NCBI GenBank assembly: GCA_003956705.1
Contig: QZCP01000131.1
Coordinates: 45,005 to 109,004 of the forward strand
From: Brevipalpus yothersi
Lineage: Eukaryota; Arthropoda; Arachnida; Trombidiformes; Tenuipalpidae
Direction: 5' to 3'
DNA length: 64,000 nucleotides
This document shows positions 1 to 9,821 of the stretch, piece after piece; the first letter of the stretch is position 1; every line of letters starts with the position of its first letter. The notes beneath the pieces are model-generated. The model saw only the letters and a list, made by a program, of their open reading frames with translations. It was not told the origin of the DNA and made no database searches. A program made the translations under genes and the position numbers.

Positions 1-100
1 TTTCAATATTGATTGGTTGATAGAGAAGTTCATCAAGTGGTGATTATTTATAAATACATTTATTGTCAGTGATATATTGACAATCAGTGTGTAACTGATC

Positions 101-2576
101 ATGGGTGTTCCAGCGTTTTTCCGTTGGCTATCCAAAAAGTATCCATCTATTGTGGTAGAAGTGGATCCCAATGTTGACGTTGAATATGTGTTCGACAATC
201 TTTATTTGGACATGAATGGTATTATTCATCCATGTACACATCCGGAGTATAAGCAGGCACCGGAAACTGAGGAGGAAATGTTTGATGCCATATTTGAGTA
301 TATCGATAAATTGATGAAAATTATGAAACCCCGAAAGCTATTGTATATGGCTGTTGATGGTGTTGCTCCACGAGCCAAAATGAATCAACAAAGATCTCGT
401 CGATTCAGAGCGGCCAAAGAATCTGTGGATAAAAAATTGGAGATACAAAAAATTAAAGATGAACTTCGATCAAAGGGAATACCGGTTGAAGAGGGTGAAA
501 AAAAGGCGCATTTTGATTCAAATGTTATCACACCGGGAACACCTTTTATGATCAATTTAAGTAAAGCTTTGCAAGCATGGATTGATAAGAAATTTGATCA
601 TTCACAGAATGATGAAGGTATGAATAATTTAAGATTATAATGTATGAAGGATGAAAATTAATCGGTTCTTCTTCTTTTCTACAGAATCTAACAAGTTATG
701 GCACAAGGATCTCATTGTCATTTTGAGTGATGCCTCATCACCCGGTGAAGGTGAACACAAAATAATGGAATATATTAGAAGGCAAAAGTCTCAACCAGAT
801 TATGATCCCAACATATCGCATTGTCTGTGTGGAGCTGATGCTGACTTAATCATGTTAGGACTTGCTACTCATGAACTTAATTTTACAATTATTCGTGAAG
901 AATTCATCCCCAATCAACCGAGACCATGTGAAATATGTGGTCAATATAATCACGAAATGAAAGAATGTGAAGGGAAACCTGCTGATCCCACTGAGGAAGT
1001 TTTCGTTCCTGTTGAGCCAGGATTCATATTCATTAGACTGAATGTTCTTCGAGAGTATCTAGAAATCGAAGCTAAAGCTGACAATCTTGACTTGGAACGC
1101 TTTATCGATGACTTTGTATTTCTATGTTTTTTTGTTGGAAACGATTTTCTACCTCATCTTCCATCACTCGAAATTCGTGAAGGTGCAATCGATCGACTGG
1201 TAAAACTTTACAAGAGTGTCATCAGGAAAGATGGATCTGATTTCTACATGACCGCAAATGGAATAGTTAATCTCAAGAGAGTACAACCTCTTCTCCATCG
1301 TCTTGGCGAATTAGAAGACGATATCTTCCGGAGACGAAGTGAAAATGATAAGCGTTACCGGAAGCGAATCAAAAATGAGCGGGAAAGTAGAGCCAAGCAA
1401 GCTGAACGAATACGACAAGATGCCGCTTCAGGCTCACCATGGCTAGCTCCTCAAGTTGTTGGTCCTAGAGGTCAGAAACCAGACCCTATGGCTGAACCGA
1501 GAACAGAGGCATATAATGTGAGAATGATGCACGGTTCTCCTGGTTCTGGTAGTGGATTGAAATCTATGTTGCGAGAAGAGGGCTCAGAAGAAACCGAGCC
1601 AAAAGGAACCAAACGACCTCACTCTGATGAGGAAACTGGTTCAGAAGATTCTGAGATAGATGAAGTAATGCTAGGCTCCTCTGGATGGAAGGAAAGATAT
1701 TATTATCATAAATTTGACACTCCTAATCCAGATGGAATAAGTGAAATAATAGCAAAAGAATATGTAATAGGTTTTTGTTGGGTACTCCTCTACTATTATC
1801 AAGGATGTCCTGATTGGCAATGGTTTTATCCATTCCACTATGCTCCATTTGCTAGTGACTTCAAAGATATTGCTGATGTAGACGTAAAGTTCAACCGAGA
1901 TTCTAGACCATTCCAACCACTTGAGCAACTGATGAGCGTTTTCCCTGCTGCATCTTCAAAAAGTATACCCGATCCATGGAAACGTTTGATGATGGATCCT
2001 GAATCAAAAATAATCGACTTTTATCCGGAAACATTCAGAGTTGATTTAAATGGTAAAATGCATGAATGGCAAGGAGTAGCTCTGTTACCTTTTATCGATG
2101 AAGAGCGTCTCCATGAGGCTTTAGAGCCACTAAGGTCTTTATTAGATGATAGTGAGAAGGAACGAAACTCACTCGGTCCACATCTTGTTTTCATTAGTAA
2201 GAAAAATTCAGAAGCCTACCATTATTTGGATCCACTATTTGAACGACAAAATTCGGAAGAATTGCCATGTGATCCAGAAAAAATGGGAGGTCTGGCAGGA
2301 GTTGTTAAGCACAACAAAAAATACTCACATCAAAATTCACGATGCGTTGAATTTTTCGATCCCGTTTATGAGAAGGATTTCATATTCCCAGCTAAAAAAC
2401 TACCGAATGCTGATCCTCCACCCAAAGCTCTCAAAGGAGAAGAGATAGCTAATTGGAAACCCATGATTGGTATGTCTCATCTCAAAACTCGAGCTACACT
2501 GGGGCAGCCTGGTCATCGATTCGTGTCCCATCACACTCAAAACCAATATAATCAACAACCTTACCGGCGTCCTTGA
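101..2576 (+). CDS. XRN2: 5'-3' exoribonuclease 2 (XRN2/Rat1)
   Basis: Nuclear 5'-3' exoribonuclease that degrades RNA downstream of cleavage sites to terminate RNA polymerase II and trims rRNA and snoRNA precursors. Two exons, 101-617 and 685-2576, are joined by a 67-bp GT-AG intron and give 802 aa. The start is fixed by the family N-terminus MGVPAFFRWLSKKYPS. Also seen are the catalytic-domain blocks LYLDMNGIIHPC, AVDGVAPRAKMNQQR, SDASSPGEGEHKI and CGADADLIMLGLATHE. The CCHC zinc knuckle (CEICGQYNHEMKEC), FFVGNDFLPHLPSLEIREG and YYYQGCPDWQWFYPFHYAP follow. Conservation is strong over the whole catalytic part. The C-terminus after about residue 770 is shorter than in vertebrate XRN2, which has a long Gly/Arg/Pro tail. 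An ATTAAA at about 2633 may serve as poly(A) signal. Identity is very secure. Confidence 0.97.
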
Positions 2577-3172
2577 ATCGATGAAAACATACCTTTTTTC
2601 GATAATCTTTACCTTACATGTCATCATTTTGCATTAAATCTACATTGTATCATTTTGGGATAGATTGTATAATATAAAAAAAATTCTCTTTTGCTACTTT
2701 ATAAGTTTCGATTTTTTTAATAGTGAAATTATTACCACTAGATTCGCTCAACCAATTGAAATGTTCTTAGAAATCTAATCGTGGATCCAATTCTAGAAAG
2801 AATTTCGCAATTTTTAGGGTCGGAATCACTCCCCTCTCATCCTGAATCCTCCTAAATTTCGTCAAACTATCATGAATCGAAAAGGAGGCAAAGAAAGAGA
2901 GGAAGAGTATCCTTTTCAATAATGGAAATATGGAAGTTGAAAATCCGTTCTAATTATGTTGATGTGATTGAACGTAAACAATTCATAAAATCCTATTCAA
3001 TAAACACAAGTTTCCCAAAATTTTTATTATCAGGACGGTTTTGATTCTCTTTTTAGCCTTATGCCGCCTTGTTGAGATTAAATTTCGACCGAATTGAACG
3101 ATTTGTACAACCAACACGTGTTGTAAATTTAGTGAAATTCTATACAGTTCATCAATAAGAAAAGAAGCTGGT
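2577..3172. other. Intergenic: XRN2 3'UTR and ABHD12-like upstream region
   Basis: No convincing coding sequence. It holds the XRN2 3' end, with a possible poly(A) signal near 2633, and the leader of the hydrolase starting at 3173. I see no RNA gene or repeat. Confidence 0.5.
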
Positions 3173-4375
3173 ATGAATTTATTACCGAAATCTCTCCTCT
3201 TAATTTCTCTTTACACCTTGGTGAAAATGCAAATCATATCGAATACATGGTACCATGTTTGCTTGAGTTCAATTACCTTCATATTAATCACCATTATCTC
3301 AATATACGTAGTTTTTCCATTCATTTACCGTTATAATCATGAAATTAGACGTTTCTTCATGTTTGTCAATCGAATTCCGTATGTAACTGAAGATTTAAGT
3401 GATCCAACTCAATATGGTTTGATGGATACCAAAAATATTTCCTTAGTTATTGATGGTGGTGAGCTCAAGGGATGGCATGTATTCCCAGCAAGTTCTTCCC
3501 ACAGATACGGTGAAAACGATGGAATGTCATTCAATCGTGATGATAGGCCAATAATTGTATTTCTTCATGGTGCAAATACTTCTCGAGGATTAAATTCTTA
3601 TGTTCAAATGTATCGTATTTTTTCGGAAACCAAAATCGATTCTCACGTGGTTGCATTCAATTTTCGTGGTTTTGCTGACTCGCAATTTGATTCGAAACAA
3701 TTTAAATCCACAGTACCCACACTAGAAAGTGTTTTGGGTGATATACGAAATATTCTCGCTTGGACATCATCGAAAGTTCGTGATTCCCATCGAATAATTG
3801 TTTGGTGCCATTCTCTAAGCAATCTTCTCATTTGTCAAGCGCTTTTCCAAACAAATTTGAATCCTCGACTACTTTTCCTTCAATCTGCACCCAACAAAAT
3901 GCGGGATGCTTTCCATGAACATCCTCTTCCTCGATTGTATCAACTTTTACCCAAGTCAATATACCAAATTCTCACATACAATTTGCATTTGAATGATGAT
4001 TTTGATCTTGCTGATCCGTCTGAGTTTATCAGCAAAATAAAGTGTCAAATGATATTCCTTCATGCTGAGGATGATTGGATGGTTCCACTTCGATTGGGAT
4101 TAAAATTTTACGCACAAGCTTTGCGAGATGATCATCCTGAAAGACCAACACCGAGGATGGTAATATTTTCACGGACTGAAAAAATTGGACACTCTTCCTA
4201 CTTTAAATTTCATCCACTTCCAAAACTTCTTCACAAGTGGATTTGTGACCGACAATCGATCGATTGTGATCCGATTTTCCTTCCGTTGACTGATGACTGT
4301 AGGATCCGTTACGTTACCAAAGTCTCACTTCTAGAACATGAGCCTATTGAAAGTTGGACCGACGATATTTCATAA
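3173..4375 (+). CDS. ABHD12-like alpha/beta-hydrolase, copy A
   Basis: Single-exon 400-aa membrane-anchored serine hydrolase resembling ABHD12, a lysophosphatidylserine and monoacylglycerol lipase of the ER membrane. A hydrophobic segment at about residues 29-52 would be the membrane anchor. The oxyanion-loop region is FLHGANTSRG (130-139). The nucleophile elbow is WCHSLSN with Ser214. HAEDDWMVP gives the acid (Asp301) and KIGHSS gives His340, so a full Ser-Asp-His triad is visible. The elbow is unusual: the canonical G-x-S-x-G reads C-H-S-L-S here. A paralogue with the same change lies at 30418-31629 on the other strand. Substrate cannot be told from sequence. A downstream Met at residue 19 is an alternative start. 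Confidence 0.85.
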   Translation: MNLLPKSLLLISLYTLVKMQIISNTWYHVCLSSITFILITIISIYVVFPFIYRYNHEIRRFFMFVNRIPYVTEDLSDPTQYGLMDTKNISLVIDGGELKGWHVFPASSSHRYGENDGMSFNRDDRPIIVFLHGANTSRGLNSYVQMYRIFSETKIDSHVVAFNFRGFADSQFDSKQFKSTVPTLESVLGDIRNILAWTSSKVRDSHRIIVWCHSLSNLLICQALFQTNLNPRLLFLQSAPNKMRDAFHEHPLPRLYQLLPKSIYQILTYNLHLNDDFDLADPSEFISKIKCQMIFLHAEDDWMVPLRLGLKFYAQALRDDHPERPTPRMVIFSRTEKIGHSSYFKFHPLPKLLHKWICDRQSIDCDPIFLPLTDDCRIRYVTKVSLLEHEPIESWTDDIS

Positions 4376-4489
4376 GCATTGGAACTTAGCTGGCTTTTAT
4401 AAATTCTTAAATATTTTCAAAGTATTTTCCAGAATTCACATAACTTACTTCTATTGAATTGCAAATAAAACTGTAGGAGAAAAACGAGA

Positions 4490-5065
4490 AAACGAGAAGG
4501 GGAAAATTGACCTTATATAAACATAATTCGGGTATTCAAATCTCTGGGAATGTGCGGATCATCAATCTATCGATCATCTAGGTGATGACCAAAAAATGGA
4601 AAATCATCCAAAAATGATAGAAACGGTGTCACTCTTTCATTGAAGCATAACTTTGATATAATAATATAAAAGTGAAGAAAATAGTATATTCACATATTAA
4701 GAAGATTCACGGCCGTTTGGAACGCCTTCGATTACTATTTCATGATGATCTGGAGCTCTTGGCAAAAATACTTCCTCAGGATACATTTCGTTGAATATCT
4801 GTCGAGCCTCAGCGATAGCATTATCATAGTCCATTTTGTTACACGGTGGAGACGTGACATACATATTTTTGAAACTATTACAAACATTTGAGCAATCAAC
4901 ATAAGTTTGATTGAAAAAGCAGCACCAAAGAAGAGCTGGCTTTTCACTCGTTGACCCACTTTCAGTTTCATCTTCGAGTCGGAATAGTTTCCTGACAATC
5001 GGAAGTAGATCTTTTTCAGCACTTTCAATAAAGGAATCACACCATTTGTGTCACAATGAATGCGC
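4490..5065 (-). pseudogene. Inverted 3' fragment of the Rab escort protein gene
   Basis: On the minus strand this stretch matches the last coding part of REP exon 2 plus its 3'UTR, about 27430-28010 in this window. It carries the same reading frame for roughly the last 120 residues and the same stop, at 4697-4699. The 5' two thirds of REP, including the FAD/Rab-binding GDI-like core, are absent, so it cannot encode a functional escort protein. It lies in inverted orientation next to an ABC transporter fragment. In the intact locus REP also follows an ABC fragment, so both pieces probably moved in linked rearrangements. Confidence 0.85.
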
Positions 5066-5092
5066 TGGGGAGGATGAGCGATAATAAATGAA

Positions 5093-5510
5093 AATCACAC
5101 CAAATTGAGTCGAAAATTTGTCAACCATATTGATCCATATTTTATCAATGCTGTTGCATACAGTTCACTGGACACAGTGATAGCTGACATCAAATCACTT
5201 CAAACTTTGGGCGTAATCCATATTAAGGGTAATTTTTCTCGCGGACTTCTCCATCGAGTTGATCTGAACAGCAATCGATCTAGTCTTCTATCATCAAGCG
5301 TAATCCATCTTTATGGTGATCCAACAAATGATTTGATCAGCATTCATGTTCGTCGAAGTTTGGATGAAACTTTTTACACATTCATGCAAAATATTTTAGA
5401 AGGACTTGGTTTGAGGCCAACTTTGGCAAGTTTACCAATTAAGCTAGAAGATCCAATATATGGAGCTGAATCTCGTAGACGCCATGATAATTTTAAGCGA
5501 TATGCAAATT
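5093..5510 (+). pseudogene. ABC transporter fragment (part of the transmembrane/extracellular half)
   Basis: An open stretch with no Walker A, Walker B or signature motif. The first 210 bp are nearly identical to 9304-9522, and the later part matches about 25465-25735. It encodes a segment starting LSRKFVNHIDPYFINAV and including LRPTLASLPIKLEDPIYG, the soluble loop between membrane helices in the two larger fragments. It ends abruptly at about 5505, where the sequence switches to the tail of an unrelated minus-strand gene fragment. It is a relic produced by rearrangement. Confidence 0.75.
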
Positions 5511-5527
5511 TATTTTACTCTACGATC

Positions 5528-6031
5528 CTAAACATTCAGATGGTTAGGAAGTTGAGCTAATTCTGTTTTAGTTACTTTCATAGAAACGCCCTCAGGTAAG
5601 TTGCGTTCAATATACTCCAAAAATGTGTCCATTGTAGATCCTGTTAAATTTTTGAATTGCATCATCAAAAAATACGTTCTGAACTCATAGAATTCTCGGG
5701 CATCTTTGTGGACAAATCTTGATGCTAGTAGAGGTCGTCTAATAATGTCTCGAAAAGGTTTCCATCTGTGATGATGATAAACAGAGGAGTTGATTGAATT
5801 CTCAATGACCATTAATGTCCAAAACAATATAACTCACGTTTCTACATGTTCAACAGACAATTCTTTTGCTATCATATTAACAAACTTTTCGTACGATTCG
5901 AGTACAGTAGGATCATGAGCTCTCACATCCAGTACTAATTTTTGATAAAGTTTATCCAATTCTTGACTAGAACAATGTCTCATCAGGCTGAGAGCTGCCA
6001 ATCGTCCAGCAGATGCCACATGAAGGAATGG
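5528..6031 (-). pseudogene. 3' fragment of an unrecognised spliced gene, copy 1
   Basis: Two exons on the minus strand, 6031-5838 and 5765-5528, are separated by a 72-bp GT-AG intron. They join in frame as ...SVEHVET-WKPFRDIIRRP.... The first exon is preceded by a good acceptor (CTCTACCAG), so upstream exons of the parent gene are missing. The sequence is open, about 140 residues, rich in charged residues with no membrane segment. I do not recognise the family. A second copy lies at 20741-21277. This copy lacks the last residues of copy 2 because it is cut at the junction with the ABC fragment. It could be transcribed but is unlikely to make a full protein. Confidence 0.6.
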
Positions 6032-6279
6032 CTGGTAGAGAAGAATCATAATTAAACAATTAGCTCACAACCGACACATCAAAAATATAATGGAAATTAA
6101 ATATGATCATCAAAGAAAAAAATAAACATTCCTTCAAACATGTGCATATACTATCAAACTGCGTCTGCCCAGGAACTTGGGCAGTTCGAGAATGCTTCTG
6201 ATTGATCAGTGCTGTGTGTGCTAATTAAAATCTACGTTACACACACTTGAATCATATTGTTATGGTAATAGTGATAAAG

Positions 6280-6310
6280 AGTTTGATCAACAAAGTTTGT
6301 TGATCAAACT
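6280..6310. repeat. 31-bp perfect palindrome upstream of HP1-like gene 1
   Basis: Two 15-base arms, AGTTTGATCAACAAA and its exact complement, flank a single G. It sits about 105 bp before the HP1-like ATG at 6416. It is absent from the region upstream of the closely related gene at 21918. It could be a dimeric protein-binding site or a chance hairpin. Confidence 0.5.
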
Positions 6311-6415
6311 TTGATCCAGAAAGTGAGATGAATTTGCTCATTTTTTTTTTTCGCTTTAAGCCCAATTTTTTTTGATTAATCTTAAATCTAAAATTGTTTC
6401 AAAAAAGTGTTACTA

Positions 6416-7618
6416 ATGGCTGAAACTTATGTTGTGAAAAAAGTTGTGGGCAAAAGTGTTAATCAAGATGCTGTTTTCTATCGAATTGAATGGGAAGGAT
6501 TTCCAGGTGAAGATACATGGGAACCGAAAGACAATTGTGATGAGTGTATGGACAGTGTTAATAATTTCGAGGAAGCTCTCCGAAATCACCTCCAAAAGCT
6601 AAAGAGAAAGATAAAAAATGGAAAAGCTTCAACCGAAGAGGCAATCGAGTACAACAAAACGAAGAGTAAATCGTATTTGATTGAAATTGACCCCGATAAG
6701 TATTTGAAAAACAGTTCTAAAAAGAAAGATCACATTTCTCAAAATTCTCAACCGAGAGTCAATGAAGAAAATGATAAAAGTGATGAGAAAAAAGTCATCC
6801 AAGTTTTGAGCTACAAGCCTGAAATGGATGTTTACCATGTAAAATATGATGACGGAGACGATGAATATGTAGATCGTGTTTTCGCCATTGGAAATTTTGA
6901 CCAACAAATAATAAGATATTATGAGAAATATCTTGTTCTTGGCTATGAACTTAATCGTCGAATCGCTCAAGAATTACCCAAATATCTCAGTCTTCCAGGA
7001 ATCCTAATACCGTTTTTCTTATCTGATCTAATTGTTCAAAATGATCCTAAGAAATTGGTTGAGCCTCCTAAGTCTGACCATATCGTCCAAGATGATGCAA
7101 CACCCTACCAAATACAAATACCAAAAGTTCCACACTCCCACATTACAACATATGATCATGATGCAGAGCGAAATGATAGAGATCTAGCTTCTGAGTCCTC
7201 AATTCAGGACCAAACTGGGGACATAGATGAAAAAAGCAATGGAGAGGAAGAGGTCGCCAACACCAAAGATGATAATATTCTTAACAAATATGATCTTGAT
7301 TTTCTCTCATCTCTGGACCTCGATTTTCTGGATCAAACTCGCTCTCAAGATAATATGGTACCTCAGGGTGGAATCAATGAAATTGTTCAGAGGCTTCTGG
7401 GAGACGTTCATCTTGTTCCTGATAGTGCCGTGATTACTGCTCGCCATGTTGAGGAAAATTCTCCACCTTCTGGCACACAAAAATCGACTGAACAATCTCT
7501 ATCCACCAATATGCTGGAAATGTCCATCGATGGCTCTCCTACCTTTGAGATGGAACCTCTCATTGAGCCTGATCTAGTTGATCGATTTGTAATCGAATCC
7601 TCTGATGAAGAAATTTGA
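6416..7618 (+). CDS. HP1-like chromodomain protein 1
   Basis: Single-exon protein of 400 aa. The ATG at 6416 gives MAETYVVKKVV, exactly as in the paralogue at 21918. Residues 4-60 are a chromodomain: Tyr5, Trp26 and Phe29 fill the aromatic-cage positions used by HP1 to bind methyl-lysine, with EWEGF and DTWEPKDN nearby. Residues about 126-175 resemble the HP1 chromo-shadow domain (dimerisation), ending QQIIRYYEKYL. HP1 normally ends at the shadow domain. Here a tail of about 220 residues follows, with SDLIVQND-type repeats and a conserved end DRFVIESSDEEI. The chromodomain has a CDEC pair (Cys41/Cys44). AATAAA at 7765 is a likely poly(A) signal. Function inferred: chromatin binding in the nucleus. 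Confidence 0.8.
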   Translation: MAETYVVKKVVGKSVNQDAVFYRIEWEGFPGEDTWEPKDNCDECMDSVNNFEEALRNHLQKLKRKIKNGKASTEEAIEYNKTKSKSYLIEIDPDKYLKNSSKKKDHISQNSQPRVNEENDKSDEKKVIQVLSYKPEMDVYHVKYDDGDDEYVDRVFAIGNFDQQIIRYYEKYLVLGYELNRRIAQELPKYLSLPGILIPFFLSDLIVQNDPKKLVEPPKSDHIVQDDATPYQIQIPKVPHSHITTYDHDAERNDRDLASESSIQDQTGDIDEKSNGEEEVANTKDDNILNKYDLDFLSSLDLDFLDQTRSQDNMVPQGGINEIVQRLLGDVHLVPDSAVITARHVEENSPPSGTQKSTEQSLSTNMLEMSIDGSPTFEMEPLIEPDLVDRFVIESSDEEI

Positions 7619-8072
7619 ATTCATCTTCAATTCCTTTTTCCCTTTTCTTTTTTCATCCGAGTCAACACATTAGTTCTTCAGAAAATACAACAAGTTTTGA
7701 ATTATCTTTATCGAACTTTTTTACTCGACAACATTTTACACGATGTGTCTATGTATCTATGAAAAATAAAGCTACCAAGACTGAGTGGCAAATTTAAATT
7801 GCCTCATGCCGACAAAAAAGAATAAAACTGTCCAGCAAAATTTGTTCATGATCCCTGCATCTACTGGCCGATTCCAAAGGTCCATATCTGGTAGTAAAAT
7901 GTATTGCAAACTACGAGACCCCTGAAAGATAGGTGATTAGGTGGCAATGTTTCTCAACCATGGCTTCATGGCTTCGAGTTGCCACCAGATGAGCGGTCAC
8001 AAATTGTAATGGAGTTATTCCGATTACATAGTAGGGATCGAGCAGAATTACATCTATTCTGACTGCCGAAAG

Positions 8073-8215
8073 CTTGGCACATAGCTCTTTAACTTTTGGT
8101 CACGCGTTTTTGCTTCCCAGCTGTTCGTTTACAGTTATTTCGTAATATTGTAGTGTTTTCGGGAATTAGTATTCACAGTATTTTTGTTTTCAAAAATGAC
8201 AGATTTATCTCTCTA
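8073..8215 (+). repeat. Duplicated SYF2 promoter and first codons, copy 1
   Basis: Starting at AGCTTGGCACATAGCTC, this stretch matches the sequence just upstream of the intact SYF2 gene (about 10867-11030). It includes the TTTGGTCACG block, the CCAGCTGTT block and the start AAAATGACAGATTTA. After the first few codons the similarity to SYF2 stops. The CACGTG of SYF2 is changed to CACGCG here. It is a promoter relic that may still initiate transcription. Confidence 0.75.
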
Positions 8216-8459
8216 TACTCTCTCAGATAGTCAAAGTCATCAAAATCTGGAACATTTGAATAGGCTTCAATTTCGGTAAAGCTTTGGGAAAGTTTTCCCT
8301 TCAAAATCGATATTTTCACTAGCAGTTCATCGAAAAGTAAGAGAAAGTAAGAGAGAGAGGGAAAGAAGCAAACAGTTTCGGTAGGATAAGAAGTTGAAAA
8401 ATTTAGCCATTTAGAAACTTAACTCAAAACTTATTTTGCTCGTCTATTTCATATGAAAA

Positions 8460-9530
8460 AAAAGTTTGTTGAAAAAAATATTGACCACATGATATCGATT
8501 CTAGGTCTACCCGATGCTAGTAGACGAATTATACTCTTTCCGGTGGTCAAATGCGTCGAGTATCATTTGCAGCCGCAGTTCTACATAAGCCAAAATTGAT
8601 TATACTCGATGAGCCAACCGCTGGAGTTGATCCAATAGTAACGGAAGCTATTTGGAAATATTTACAACAAATATCTATAGATTATAAGATTGCTGTCGTA
8701 CTGACCACACATTATATTGAGGAAGCACGTAAAGCTAATTGCGTTGGACTCATGAGAGAAGGACGAATATTGGAAGAAGATCATCCACAAAGATTGATGG
8801 CAAGATATAAATCGGTTACCTTGGAGCAAGCATTTCTTCACATATGTTCTAGGAAAAAGCCAGTCCACAGGGTAGATCACCATCATCACCATCGATCCAA
8901 TTCACAGCAATCATCATCATTGACATCAACAACATTACAAGCTCCTACTAGAATTAATGGAAAATTAGCTGTTACACAGCCAAATTTGAGTGGTGAAAGT
9001 GGAGCAAGTAGCAGTGGAGCAAGTAGTATTGGTCAAGCTTCCGGTCAACATGATAAAACCAATTTAATATATAAGCCATCAGCAGCACAGAGTCCAATTG
9101 ATTTGGGTCAACTATTTACGGTAGATTTGCGACTATGGTTCCATGTAGTGTTCATTATATTTTGGAAAAATGGTGTACGAAGTTTACGAAGCCCACAATT
9201 TATGGCTTTACGATTTATTGTGCCAATATTACTTGTTGTTTTAAGTTGTGTAGTGTTGGGATTAGATGCATTTGATACGAGAATAGCGGTAATAGACGAA
9301 GATCACACCAAATTGAGTCGAAAATTTGTCAACCATATTGATCCATATTTTATCAATGCTGTTCCATACAGTTCACTAGACACAGCGATAGCTGACATTA
9401 AATTACTTCAAACTTGGGGTGCAATTCACATTAAGCGGAATTTTTCTCGCGGACTTCTCCATCGAGTTGATCTGAACAATAATCGATATAACACTAGTCT
9501 TCTATCATCAAGCGTAATCCATCTTCAAGC
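8460..9530 (+). pseudogene. ABC transporter (ABCH/ABCG-type) pseudogene, copy 1
   Basis: Fragment of a half-transporter with the nucleotide-binding domain first. Seen are Walker B with D-loop (IILDEPTAGVDP), the H-loop (LTTHYIEEARKA), a His-rich linker, then the first membrane helix and loop (RFIVPILLVVLSCVVLG). The signature LSGGQ is out of frame because one base is missing near 8530 compared with the copy at 24766 (LSGGQMR). No Walker A exon is found upstream. The reading breaks at about 9522, in the loop, where it runs into unrelated sequence. This architecture is typical of arthropod ABCH transporters. It is non-functional as it stands. Confidence 0.85.
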
Positions 9531-9821
9531 CACCTCAAGGTGCGCCCACATGATCCAGAACGCGATCTGATTTTCTTTTCGTCGAGAAAGCTTTTTCGAA
9601 AATCTCTAGAATTGGAGCGGAATGACTAGATATTACGGATAGATTGGAAATCTTTATCTTTGATGGCTTATCTCTTCAACTTAAAAAGTGTTTAAGCTTA
9701 TAAGATTTGATTCTTGTTCTTCAAACACCTGAACATTATAACTGATTGTCATTGTTTTCCTTTTCTGGTGATCATAATCAAGTGAAATTTGAATTGAAAA
9801 AGTTTTCTCTCCATTATAATA

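Noticed and set aside
1671..1928. Antisense open frame within XRN2
   Set aside because: Lies wholly inside a conserved XRN2 exon and has no protein family character.
4735..5040. 101-codon open frame on the minus strand, also found at 27450-27755
   Set aside because: It is a different frame of the REP coding sequence and its inverted copy; the true REP frame runs through the same bases.
7615..7797. Open frame after HP1-like gene 1
   Set aside because: It lies in the 3'UTR, spans the poly(A) signal, and the matching region after gene 4 does not keep it.
8860..8900. Run of CATCAC-type repeats, possible microsatellite
   Set aside because: It encodes the His-rich linker of the ABC transporter relic and is the same in both copies; too short and irregular for a microsatellite call.
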